Assembly (NCBI GenBank): GCA_900756875.1
Contig: CAAELW010000178.1
Coordinates: forward strand, 1 to 10,342
Direction of reading: 5' to 3'
DNA: 10,342 nt
Source of the DNA: Pasteurellaceae bacterium
GTDB taxonomy: Bacteria; Pseudomonadota; Gammaproteobacteria; Enterobacterales; Pasteurellaceae
How positions within the stretch are numbered: the stretch's first letter is position 1; every line of letters starts with the position of its first letter. The notes beneath the pieces were generated by a model, which was not told the DNA's origin, ran no database searches, and worked only from the letters and a program-made list of their open reading frames with translations. Position numbers and translations under genes: made by a program. Of this stretch, positions 1 to 7,087 are shown one piece after another.

Positions 1-21
1 ACCTATAACATCGTAGAAAAT

Positions 22-57
22 AAAAGCGGCCAGATTTTAAATCTGACCGCTTTTTTA
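22..57. terminator. Near-perfect palindromic terminator, usable in both directions
   Basis: Two 16-base arms (22-37 and 39-54) pair with a single C/A mismatch; the real loop is probably the central TTTAA. The hairpin is followed by a T-run on the plus strand and by TTTTATTTT on the minus strand. It can end a plus-strand gene lying left of the window and also the HNH gene, whose stop is about 105 bases away. The bases between it and that stop (58-162) are AT-rich and show no gene. Confidence 0.75.
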
Positions 58-162
58 GTTTATCTTATTCTGTATAGAGAATTAATTTACTTAATATTAT
101 TTTCTAGACTCTTTATTTGAAATGAAGTTAATCCTAACAAACTCTATTTTTCTAATAATTCT

Positions 163-930
163 CTAGCCTTTAAAAATATTTTCCCTATGAAATCGTAAGA
201 AATCTAAACTTGGCATAAGCCGCTCTGGCAAAATAATTTGTTTATTTTCATAAGCTTTAAACCACTGAATAGTATTTTCTGAAGAATAAAGTTGATGAGA
301 TAAGGTAACTCTAAAATTTTCATCTAAAGTAAATAATCCTCTATCAAAGGCTTTGTCGTGAAGGGCATTAAGACATAATCCATTTCGTGGATTCAAACGA
401 TTTTCCACATCATCTTTCCAAGGTTTAATATGGCTTGCAATTAATAACTCAGGAATATCAATGCCAGTGATACAACAACGATAATTATAAGCAGCTAAAA
501 CACTATCTCTAAAAAAAGATTGATTTATGCGTACATTAACTTCTCTTTTTTCTTCTTCCCCATGAAAATGATTACATCCAGTCTCCAATAATACGCCCGG
601 CATATTCTTAACCTTATTTAAGAATTGCTCTATAATTCGCTGATAAACTTCATCAAGCAGGCTCCACTTCCCTTCAAATTCTTGCCATACATCTCTATCT
701 AATTGGCTTGCATTAGATAAACCAGTGATATTTTTTTCACGTAACGTCTTATCAAAGCTCCCTAAATTACCAATCTTCATTGCCAATGCAGATGGAGTTC
801 GCCCTATTAAGACAGCATACTCTTTAATTAAGGGATGAAACTTATTAACTTTTGCAAAAGGAATCGTGAAATAGAGATAAAGTGCAACTATGATCTCATC
901 TCTCGTCCAGTTTTTACGTTTATCACTCAT
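163..930 (-). CDS. Solitary HNH endonuclease, predicted restriction type
   Basis: This 255-residue protein is predicted to cut DNA. The C-terminal half carries an HNH core: CCITG at 152-156, ASHIKPW with His167, PRNGL with Asn183, and LHDKAFDRG with His191, giving the H-N-H triad. The N-terminal third (WTRDEIIVALYLYF at 8-21, IGRTPSALAMKIGN at 42-55) is a helical module I know from standalone predicted restriction HNH nucleases; it probably recognises DNA. Cysteines are too few for a full zinc ribbon. The ATG at 930 has GGAG at 937-940. No methylase or partner lies alongside. The gene follows valS beyond a terminator, is AT-rich (37 G+C in 120 bases at 181-300) and has no uptake signal, so recent acquisition is plausible. 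The nuclease fold is firm; target and defence role are inferred. Confidence 0.9.
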   Translation of the reverse strand: MSDKRKNWTRDEIIVALYLYFTIPFAKVNKFHPLIKEYAVLIGRTPSALAMKIGNLGSFDKTLREKNITGLSNASQLDRDVWQEFEGKWSLLDEVYQRIIEQFLNKVKNMPGVLLETGCNHFHGEEEKREVNVRINQSFFRDSVLAAYNYRCCITGIDIPELLIASHIKPWKDDVENRLNPRNGLCLNALHDKAFDRGLFTLDENFRVTLSHQLYSSENTIQWFKAYENKQIILPERLMPSLDFLRFHRENIFKG

Positions 931-948
931 TTAATTCTCCAAGTATAA

Positions 949-986
949 AAAAACAGCTAACCTATTTTCATAAATTAGCTGTTTTT
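949..986 (-). terminator. valS terminator
   Basis: Arms AAAAACAGCTAA (949-960) and TTAGCTGTTTTT (975-986) pair perfectly over 12 bases around a 14-base loop. On the minus strand the hairpin follows the valS stop by about ten bases and runs into a T-rich tract. It separates valS from the HNH gene, whose start is 18 bases further on, and is also T-flanked on the plus strand. Confidence 0.8.
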
Positions 987-995
987 ATATAAAAA

Positions 996-3860
996 TTACA
1001 ACGCTTCAATCGCTTTATACTGCTCCTGAATTTTTTCTAATCCAGATTGGTATTCCGCTTGTTTTTCGCGTTCTTTCGCAATCACCGCTTCAGGCGCTTT
1101 AGCCACGAAAGCTTCGTTGCTGAGTTTGTTCTCGATGCGTTTAACCTCATTTTGATATTTTTCAATCTCTTTAGCTAAACGGGCAAGCTCTGCTTCTTTA
1201 TTGATAAAGCCAGCCATTGGTACGAGCAATTCAGCATTGCCAACAAGTTTCGCTACCGCAAGCGGTGCTGTTTCGTTTGCAGCTAACACTTGAACATTGT
1301 CTAATTTCGCCATCGCTTTCAAAAGAGCGGTCTGTTTTTCAAGAATTTTTGCGTTTTCTGCACTTAAATTACGGAATAACAGATCTAAGCCTTTACTTGG
1401 TGCGATGTTGCTTTCTGCACGAATATTACGTACCGCAACGATCACTTCTTTTAACCACTCAATTTCAGCTTCTGCTTCTGGATCAAAGCCGTTTTCTTCT
1501 ACTTGTGGAAAAGGCTGTAACATAATGCTGTCTGCAGTAATACCCACAAACCCTTTCACTTTTTGCCAAATTTCTTCGGTAATAAATGGAATAAGCGGAT
1601 GCGCTAAACGTAATAATTTTTCTAACACGTGAACCAAGGTTTGGCTTGCCGCGCGGATTTGTGCTGCATTGCCGTTTGCAAATACTGGTTTAGTCAATTC
1701 TAAATACCAGTCGCAGAATTGGTTCCAGGTAAATTCATAAATCGCATTGGCACAAAGGTCGAAACGATATTGGCTTAATGAATTACGGAAAGTTTCTACT
1801 GTGCGATTGAATTCCGATTGAATCCAACGATCCGCTAATGAGAATTCGATCTCGCCTTCGCTTAAATCTAATTTTTCATTCGTTAAGACGAAACGGCTTG
1901 CATTCCACAATTTGTTACAGAAGTTGCGGTAGCCTTCTAAACGTTTCATATCCCAGTTGATATCACGACCATTTGAAGCCAATGCGGCTAATGTGAAGCG
2001 CAATGCGTCAGTACCGTGAGCTGCAATACCTTCAGCGAATTCTTTGCGCGTTGCTTTAGCAATTTTCTCTGCTAATTGCGGCTGCATCATGTTGCCCGTG
2101 CGTTTTTCAAGTAAATCTTCCAGGCTGATACCGTCAATCATGTCGATTGGATCAAGTACGTTACCTTTTGATTTCGACATTTTTTGACCTTGCTCATCAC
2201 GGATCAAGCCTGTTACGTACACAGTTTTGAACGGTACTTGTGGTTTGCCGTTTTCATCTTTCACGAAGTGCATCGTAAACATAATCATACGCGCAACCCA
2301 GAAGAAGATGATGTCAAAGCCGGTAATCAACACATCCGTTGGGTGGAACATTTTGAGTTCTTTAGTTTGCTCTGGCCAACCTAAAGTTGAGAACGTCCAT
2401 AAGCCTGATGAGAACCACGTGTCTAATACGTCTTCATCTTGCTTGAGTTCAACCGCAGAATCTAAGCCATATTTTGACCGCACTTCTTCTTCGTTACGCG
2501 CAACATACACGTTACCCTCTGCGTCATACCACGCTGGAATGCGGTGTCCCCACCAAAGTTGGCGAGAGATACACCAATCTTGAATATCACGCATCCAAGA
2601 GAAGTAAAGGTTTTCGTATTGTTTTGGCACGAATTGGATTTCGCCATCTTCCACTGCTTTAATCGCCACATCAGCAAGCGGTTTCACGCTCACATACCAT
2701 TGATCGGTTAACATCGGCTCAATCGGCACGCCACCACGGTCGCCATAAGGGACTTTCAAATCGTGTGGTTTAATTTCGTCTAATAAACCTAGCGCTTCAA
2801 AATCTGCCACGATTTTCTTACGAGCAGCAAAACGCTCTAAACCACGGTAATCCACAGGAATAGTCGCTTCATAGCCTACAAGTGGTTTACCGTCAGTACC
2901 AATAATTTCCGCTTCATCACGAATATCCGCATTTAAAGTTAACACGTTAACCATCGGCAAGCTGTGACGTTTACCCACTTCGTAGTCGTTAAAGTCGTGT
3001 GCAGGGGTAATTTTCACCACACCAGTACCGAATTCACGATCGACATATTCATCGGCAATAATCGGAATTTCACGATTTGCCAATGGCAGAACCACTGTTT
3101 TACCGATTAAAGATTGATAACGTTCATCTTCAGGATGCACCGCAACCGCTGTATCGCCCAACATAGTTTCCGGACGCGTGGTTGCCACCACTAAATAATC
3201 TTTACCATCTGCCGTTTTCGCACCGTTGGCTAACGGATAACGGAAATGCCAAAGCGAACCTTTGCTCTCTTTGTTTTCCACTTCTAAATCGGAAATCGCG
3301 GTGTGAAGTTTTGGATCCCAGTTTACTAAGCGTTTGCCACGGTAAATCAAACCTTCTTCGTGCAAACGAACAAACACTTCTTTTACCGCATTGGATAAAC
3401 CATCGTCCATCGTGAAGCGCTCACGTTCCCAGTCGATAGAGTTTCCTAAACGGCGCATTTGTTGGCTAATTGTGCCGCCTGAATAGGCTTTCCAATCCCA
3501 AATTTTGTTGATGAATGCTTCACGACCATAATCGTGGCGAGTTTTGCCTTCTTCAGCCGCAATTTTGCGCTCCACCACCATCTGAGTTGCGATACCCGCG
3601 TGGTCTGTCCCCGCTTGCCATAAGGTGTTATGCCCTTCCATACGGTTAAAACGGATTAAAGTATCCATTAAAGTTTGTTGGAAAGCGTGCCCCATGTGTA
3701 GGGAGCCTGTTACGTTCGGCGGTGGAATCGCAATGCAATAGCTTGGCGCATTTTCATTTTCAGACGGTTTAAAATAACCACTCTCTTCCCAATGTTGATA
3801 AAGGGCTTGTTCTACCGCAGACGGATTAAAACGGTCTGCCATTTCGAATTTTTGTGTCAT
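996..3860 (-). CDS. valS: Valine--tRNA ligase
   Basis: This cytoplasmic class I synthetase charges tRNA-Val with valine and hydrolyses mischarged threonyl-tRNA-Val. It has 954 residues against about 951 in E. coli and can be followed end to end against that protein. The HIGH-type motif is HMGH at 55-58 after PPPNVTGS; the KMSKS loop is at 560-564. The CP1 editing domain lies between, with [10 protein letters not shown] (227-236) and [11 protein letters not shown] (284-294). [15 protein letters not shown] (181-195) and [12 protein letters not shown] (477-488) are typical of ValRS. The anticodon-binding domain follows, then a C-terminal coiled-coil arm (about 890-954, heptad-like with [14 protein letters not shown]). 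The ATG at 3860 is preceded by AAAGAG. It is the last gene of the holC-yqfB-lipoprotein-valS run and has its own terminator. One uptake signal lies inside (2477-2485). No defect was seen. Confidence 0.99.
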   Translation of the reverse strand: MTQKFEMADRFNPSAVEQALYQHWEESGYFKPSENENAPSYCIAIPPPNVTGSLHMGHAFQQTLMDTLIRFNRMEGHNTLWQAGTDHAGIATQMVVERKIAAEEGKTRHDYGREAFINKIWDWKAYSGGTISQQMRRLGNSIDWERERFTMDDGLSNAVKEVFVRLHEEGLIYRGKRLVNWDPKLHTAISDLEVENKESKGSLWHFRYPLANGAKTADGKDYLVVATTRPETMLGDTAVAVHPEDERYQSLIGKTVVLPLANREIPIIADEYVDREFGTGVVKITPAHDFNDYEVGKRHSLPMVNVLTLNADIRDEAEIIGTDGKPLVGYEATIPVDYRGLERFAARKKIVADFEALGLLDEIKPHDLKVPYGDRGGVPIEPMLTDQWYVSVKPLADVAIKAVEDGEIQFVPKQYENLYFSWMRDIQDWCISRQLWWGHRIPAWYDAEGNVYVARNEEEVRSKYGLDSAVELKQDEDVLDTWFSSGLWTFSTLGWPEQTKELKMFHPTDVLITGFDIIFFWVARMIMFTMHFVKDENGKPQVPFKTVYVTGLIRDEQGQKMSKSKGNVLDPIDMIDGISLEDLLEKRTGNMMQPQLAEKIAKATRKEFAEGIAAHGTDALRFTLAALASNGRDINWDMKRLEGYRNFCNKLWNASRFVLTNEKLDLSEGEIEFSLADRWIQSEFNRTVETFRNSLSQYRFDLCANAIYEFTWNQFCDWYLELTKPVFANGNAAQIRAASQTLVHVLEKLLRLAHPLIPFITEEIWQKVKGFVGITADSIMLQPFPQVEENGFDPEAEAEIEWLKEVIVAVRNIRAESNIAPSKGLDLLFRNLSAENAKILEKQTALLKAMAKLDNVQVLAANETAPLAVAKLVGNAELLVPMAGFINKEAELARLAKEIEKYQNEVKRIENKLSNEAFVAKAPEAVIAKEREKQAEYQSGLEKIQEQYKAIEAL
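2477..2485 (-). repeat. DNA uptake signal core (inside valS)
   Basis: Exact AAGTGCGGT on the minus strand, followed by an AT-rich flank, encoding EVRS in valS. It is the only copy in the first 4.8 kb. Confidence 0.85.
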
Positions 3861-3891
3861 TTATTTTCTCTTTAACTAACTTACAATCTAA

Positions 3892-4533
3892 CTACTCACA
3901 TTCAGGAAGATCCCATTTTTTTGCGGGAATTTCATTCTTATAACGAATAATAGTATCATTTTCGCTGAGTAATCCATCTAATGTATAATGTCTCTTTGTT
4001 GTTTCACTATAGGTATCCTTTTTATAAGTCCCATTTTTATCCGGTAAAAGATAGAAAATCTCATTAATATCCTCATCCATCTTTAAAATTGGTATAGGTT
4101 TATTAGCTATTCGTTGAAAATAATAATACCCTTTATTCTCAACAATAAATTTAAAAGTTTGAGAGCTTATATTGGAATTATTAGATCTTTTTGTTAATTG
4201 CACATAGGATCCAGCCTTTACTCTACTTTCAGATAAATATTTTTCGGAGTCTTTAAATGGTGAATTATTAAATACTCCATTTTGAAAATCAGGTAGAAAA
4301 AGCTCACGTAAAACTAAAACTCTTCGAGGGCCATCTTGTACTAAACATTGCTTAACATCATCTTTCTTATAAATAGTTATAAGATGAGTTGCGTAATTTT
4401 TTACACTTAATGTGCCATAGTCACTACCTGCATAATCTTTATACTTCGGATATATCCCATCGAAACTAAGACATGCAGACAACGACTGAAAAATAGGAAG
4501 TAATAAAATCAGTCTAATATATTTTATATGCAT
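3892..4533 (-). CDS. Unrecognised AT-rich lipoprotein
   Basis: I do not recognise this 213-residue family. A short basic N-terminus and hydrophobic stretch end in the lipobox LSAC (18-21), so Cys21 should be lipidated; Leu at +2 favours the outer membrane over the inner. The mature part is polar, tyrosine-, lysine- and asparagine-rich and lacks obvious repeats. Only two further cysteines exist, Cys63 and Cys212, which could form a disulfide joining the front to the extreme C-terminus. The ATG at 4533 has a good site (GAGGGA) overlapping the end of yqfB, 12 bases after its stop. valS begins 31 bases downstream, so co-transcription is likely. Base composition differs from the neighbours (33 G+C in 120 bases at 4141-4260) and no uptake signal is present. 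Export as a lipoprotein is well supported; function is unknown. Confidence 0.85.
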   Translation of the reverse strand: MHIKYIRLILLLPIFQSLSACLSFDGIYPKYKDYAGSDYGTLSVKNYATHLITIYKKDDVKQCLVQDGPRRVLVLRELFLPDFQNGVFNNSPFKDSEKYLSESRVKAGSYVQLTKRSNNSNISSQTFKFIVENKGYYYFQRIANKPIPILKMDEDINEIFYLLPDKNGTYKKDTYSETTKRHYTLDGLLSENDTIIRYKNEIPAKKWDLPECE

Positions 4534-4545
4534 GATTCCCTCTGA

Positions 4546-4851
4546 TTATTTTATCTTAAAATTGATTAATACGAACTTATCTTCACTAGGATAAATCGCC
4601 TTAATCACCTCTTTCAATTCCGCCAAACTCATATTCTCCTGCTTCGCATGTTGTTCTGTCAGTTCATCAAGAGTAATAGGCGATACACTTAACACTTCAA
4701 TCGTGCAGAAATATTGATTATCCTCAAATCGACCAACACGTAAGATATCACCTGCTTTAAAATGGCTTTCGGATTTATCTCGAATCGTGATGGTTTTACG
4801 CCCTGCGAGAATATCGGCTTCGAAGCGTTGATAAAAGGTAATATCGTTCAT
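4546..4851 (-). CDS. yqfB: N4-acetylcytidine amidohydrolase, ASCH domain
   Basis: This small cytoplasmic enzyme (101 residues, E. coli YqfB about 103) hydrolyses N4-acetylcytidine to cytidine and acetate, a nucleoside salvage step. The sequence follows E. coli YqfB closely: NDITFYQRF (2-10), [12 protein letters not shown] (14-25), [14 protein letters not shown] (40-53) and the QEN motif (71-73). The catalytic residues reported for the E. coli enzyme (Lys21, Thr24, Glu74) correspond to Lys19, Thr22 and Glu72 here. The ATG at 4851 is the only possible start, because an in-frame TGA lies three codons upstream with no alternative initiation codon between. Unusually, no Shine-Dalgarno sequence precedes it; that position is taken by an uptake signal. 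It lies between holC and the lipoprotein gene in a likely operon. Confidence 0.95.
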   Translation of the reverse strand: MNDITFYQRFEADILAGRKTITIRDKSESHFKAGDILRVGRFEDNQYFCTIEVLSVSPITLDELTEQHAKQENMSLAELKEVIKAIYPSEDKFVLINFKIK

Positions 4852-4852
4852 A

Positions 4853-4861
4853 AAGTGCGGT
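4853..4861 (+). repeat. DNA uptake signal in the yqfB ribosome-binding position
   Basis: Exact AAGTGCGGT on the plus strand with a full AT-rich extension to about 4879. Read on the minus strand, ACCGCACTT ends one base before the yqfB ATG, leaving no purine-rich ribosome-binding site. Confidence 0.9.
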
Positions 4862-4887
4862 CAATTTTTAAGTATTTTTGTAACCAT

Positions 4888-4916
4888 CCCCTCTTTGGCA
4901 AAGAGGGGTGTTTTTT
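4888..4916 (+). terminator. Strong hairpin between holC and yqfB, T-tract on the plus strand
   Basis: Arms CCCCTCTTT (4888-4896) and AAAGAGGGG (4900-4908) pair perfectly around GGC. On the plus strand TGTTTTTT follows, as in an intrinsic terminator, but no plus-strand gene lies to its left in this window. On the minus strand, the direction of holC and yqfB, the hairpin is followed by ATGGTTAC, a poor termination context. It may stop antisense transcripts, act as an RNA processing or stability element, or be a dispersed repeat unit. Confidence 0.6.
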
Positions 4917-4922
4917 ATATCG

Positions 4923-5354
4923 TTATACCTGCTCCGTGCTCAACGTCCAACCTTGCGAGCGGAGAATTTTATAACGTTCACGCGCTTGGGCTTTTTGCGT
5001 TTCTTCTACCGGTACAAAATCAATTAATTGTGTAAAGCTGTGGCTAAAATCCGGCACTTCTATTTGTAAATTGATCAGCAAATCTCGACGTTGGGCATTG
5101 CGTTTGCCTTTCCAACTAATCTCAATTGGTGGTGCATATTGTGTTGCTTCGCCTGAAAGATTATGAGGAACAAACTCATTCGGATCCCGTTGCCATAATG
5201 CTTCATCAATTAAAAATGCTTGCTCTTCTGTTTCGCACGCGATTAAAACTCGCTTGCCTAAACGCCACGCTTGAGCAGCAAGATCACAGGCAAGTTGCTC
5301 AACTGTTATCTTCTTTTCTGGATTTAAGAGATAAAATTGTGCGTTTTTTGCCAT
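4923..5354 (-). CDS. holC: DNA polymerase III subunit chi
   Basis: Chi pairs with psi (HolD) in the clamp-loader complex and links the replicase to single-stranded DNA-binding protein on the lagging strand. It has 143 residues against 147 in E. coli and matches throughout: AQFYLL near the N-terminus, EQLACDLAAQAWRLGKRVLIACE (in two parts, about 19-41), DEALWQRDPNEFVPHNLSGE (about 50-69), then RRDLLINL and VDFVPVEE, ending with ARERYKILRSQGW. The ATG at 5354 has GGGGAAG at 5363-5369. It heads the minus-strand run that ends with valS, echoing the holC-valS pairing of enterobacteria, but pepA is absent upstream and fumC is divergent instead. I see no convincing promoter hexamers. Confidence 0.97.
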   Translation of the reverse strand: MAKNAQFYLLNPEKKITVEQLACDLAAQAWRLGKRVLIACETEEQAFLIDEALWQRDPNEFVPHNLSGEATQYAPPIEISWKGKRNAQRRDLLINLQIEVPDFSHSFTQLIDFVPVEETQKAQARERYKILRSQGWTLSTEQV

Positions 5355-5470
5355 GATTGTGACTTCCCCATTTATCGTTTTGTAAACTGGCGGATTTTAT
5401 CAAAAAAGCACTAAAAAATAAATCATCTACAAGGTGATTAAAGTAAATAGAAAAAACACGGAAATTTTTT

Positions 5471-5479
5471 ACCGCACTT
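5471..5479 (-). repeat. DNA uptake signal beside the fumC regulatory site
   Basis: Exact AAGTGCGGT on the minus strand with an AT-rich extension (GGTAAAAAATTT). It abuts the CRP-like site upstream of fumC. Confidence 0.9.
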
Positions 5480-5499
5480 TTATGATCTACATCACAAAA
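5478..5499 (+). promoter_or_regulatory. CRP-like binding site upstream of fumC
   Basis: The core TATGATCTACATCACA (5481-5496) matches the CRP consensus TGTGATCTAGATCACA at 14 of 16 positions. A weak -10 candidate, TATGTT (5515-5520), would start RNA near 5527 and place the site about 39 bases upstream, close to class II (about -41.5) activation geometry. Given the promoter's weak hexamers, dependence on an activator is plausible. The site could also serve divergent holC, though it is over 120 bases from that start. FNR is less likely because the TTGAT half-site is missing. Confidence 0.6.
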
Positions 5500-5592
5500 G
5501 TAACTTTTAACCTTTATGTTACATTCCATTCATAACTCGCAGGTGTTAGAATTTTCAAGATTTATTTTTATTTTCGATGATAGGAGTATCAC

Positions 5593-6987
5593 ATGGCATT
5601 TCGTATTGAAAAAGACACTATGGGCGAAGTTCAAGTTCCTGCAGACAAATACTGGGCAGCACAAACCGAACGCTCTCGCAACAACTTCAAAATTGGTCCG
5701 GCAGCTTCTATGCCGCACGAAATTATTGAAGCGTTCGGTTATTTGAAAAAAGCCGCTGCTTTCACAAACTGTGATTTAGGTGTATTACCTGCAGAGAAAC
5801 GTGATTTAATCGCAACCGCCTGTGATGAAATCCTTGCAGGAAAATTAGACGACCAATTCCCATTAGTCATTTGGCAAACAGGTTCAGGTACACAATCAAA
5901 CATGAACGTGAACGAAGTGGTGGCAAACCGTGCTCACGTTTTACATGGTGGTAAATTAGGTGAAAAATCTTTCGTTCATCCAAATGATGATGTGAACAAG
6001 TCACAATCTTCAAATGATACTTTCCCAACTGCAATGCACATTGCGGCATACAAAAAAGTGGTTGAGCACACTATTCCTTGTGTAGAACGTTTACAAAAAA
6101 CGTTCGCACAAAAAGCGGCTGAATTTAAAGATGTGGTAAAAATTGGTCGTACTCACTTAATGGATGCCACCCCATTAACATTAGGCCAAGAATTCTCTGC
6201 TTATGCTGCACAATTAGATTTCGGTTTACGTGCACTAAGAAATACCCTTCCACACTTAAGCCAATTAGCACTTGGTGGTACCGCTGTTGGTACAGGTTTA
6301 AATACACCAAAAGGCTATGATGTAAAAGTAGCGGATTACATTGCAAAATTCACTGGCTCACCATTCGTGACCGCAGAAAACAAATTTGAAGCGTTAGCTG
6401 CACACGATGCGATTGTAGAAACTCACGGTGCAATTAAACAATTAGCGATGAGCTTATTCAAAATTGCAAACGATATTCGTTTATTAGCCTCTGGTCCACG
6501 TTCTGGTATCGGTGAAATCTTAATTCCTGAAAATGAACCTGGTTCTTCAATCATGCCGGGTAAAGTGAACCCAACTCAATGTGAAGCGTTAACCATGGTA
6601 TGTGCGCAAGTATTCGGTAACGATACCACTATCGCATTCGTTGGCTCACAAGGTCATTTCCAATTAAACGTATTTAACCCTGTAATGGTGGCGAATTTCT
6701 TACAATCAGCACAATTATTGGGTGATGCTTGCGTATCATTTGATGAACACTGCGCAACCGGTATTCAACCAAACTACCCACGCATTAAACAACAATTGGA
6801 AAATTCATTGATGTTAGTGACCGCACTTAATACCCATATTGGTTACGAAAATGCAGCGAAAATTGCGAAAACTGCACACAAAAATGGTACAACCTTACGT
6901 GAAGAAGCGATTAACTTAGGCTTAGTTTCAGCCGAAGATTTCGATAAATGGGTCCGTCCAGAAGATATGGTGGGTAGCTTAAAATAA
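5593..6987 (+). CDS. fumC: Fumarate hydratase, class II
   Basis: This oxygen-stable, iron-free cytoplasmic fumarase interconverts fumarate and (S)-malate in the TCA cycle and its reductive branch. It has 464 residues (E. coli FumC 467) with alignable numbering: [10 protein letters not shown] (96-105), the substrate loop [11 protein letters not shown] with His188 (the E. coli catalytic-site histidine number), and the superfamily signature [10 protein letters not shown] (317-326) containing the catalytic serine loop. Lys324 and Asn326 are present. The ATG at 5593 has AGGAG at 5582-5586, ideal spacing. A CRP-like site lies upstream, suggesting carbon-responsive control; a terminator follows, so it is probably monocistronic. 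Argininosuccinate lyase and aspartase share the signature but not this overall match. Confidence 0.99.
   Translation: MAFRIEKDTMGEVQVPADKYWAAQTERSRNNFKIGPAASMPHEIIEAFGYLKKAAAFTNCDLGVLPAEKRDLIATACDEILAGKLDDQFPLVIWQTGSGTQSNMNVNEVVANRAHVLHGGKLGEKSFVHPNDDVNKSQSSNDTFPTAMHIAAYKKVVEHTIPCVERLQKTFAQKAAEFKDVVKIGRTHLMDATPLTLGQEFSAYAAQLDFGLRALRNTLPHLSQLALGGTAVGTGLNTPKGYDVKVADYIAKFTGSPFVTAENKFEALAAHDAIVETHGAIKQLAMSLFKIANDIRLLASGPRSGIGEILIPENEPGSSIMPGKVNPTQCEALTMVCAQVFGNDTTIAFVGSQGHFQLNVFNPVMVANFLQSAQLLGDACVSFDEHCATGIQPNYPRIKQQLENSLMLVTALNTHIGYENAAKIAKTAHKNGTTLREEAINLGLVSAEDFDKWVRPEDMVGSLK
6820..6828 (-). repeat. DNA uptake signal core (inside fumC)
   Basis: Exact AAGTGCGGT on the minus strand, within codons for VTAL. 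The flank is less AT-rich than in the other copies. Confidence 0.8.
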
Positions 6988-7009
6988 ACTCACCCAATAA
7001 TTTGGTGTC

Positions 7010-7035
7010 AAAGGCAGGTATATCCTGCCTTTTTA
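7010..7035 (+). terminator. fumC terminator
   Basis: Arms AAAGGCAGG (7010-7018) and CCTGCCTTT (7024-7032) pair perfectly around TATAT and run into TTTTTAT. It starts 22 bases after the fumC stop. Confidence 0.88.
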
Positions 7036-7060
7036 TTTGTGTTTTTTTAAAGAGCTTTTT

Positions 7061-7069
7061 TGTTATAAT
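7061..7069 (+). promoter_or_regulatory. Extended -10 promoter for the chalcone-isomerase-like gene
   Basis: TGTTATAAT is a perfect extended -10 (TGnTATAAT); no good -35 is seen, as expected for this class. RNA would begin near 7076, only about 12 bases before the ATG at 7088 or 24 before the ATG at 7100. This argues against the upstream TTG at 7037 as start. Confidence 0.65.
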
Positions 7070-7087
7070 CACGGCAATATTTTTGAC

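Noticed and set aside
1323..1331. AAGAGCGGT in valS as an uptake signal
   Set aside because: One mismatch in the core; not counted among the exact copies.
1217..1632. Plus-strand open frames opposite valS
   Set aside because: These and similar frames at 2184-2677 and 3182-3415 are antisense shadows of a fully conserved valS, with no ribosome-binding site or family resemblance.
163..5354. Complete restriction-modification or multi-gene defence island on the left side
   Set aside because: Only a lone HNH nuclease is present; valS, yqfB and holC are housekeeping, and no methylase, helicase, toxin-antitoxin pair, integrase or CRISPR repeat was found.
5421..5439. Small hairpin AATCATC/GGTGATT in the holC-fumC region
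   Set aside because: Seven pairs including one G-U, no T-tract and no position relative to either gene that would give it a role; likely chance in AT-rich DNA.
5299..5746. Short open frames across the holC-fumC intergenic region
   Set aside because: They overlap conserved starts and regulatory sequence on both sides, and their translations resemble no known family.
7037..7087. N-terminal extension of the chalcone-isomerase-like protein from a TTG
   Set aside because: It overlaps the fumC terminator end and the extended -10 promoter and would bury the signal peptide; translation from 7088 or 7100 fits better.
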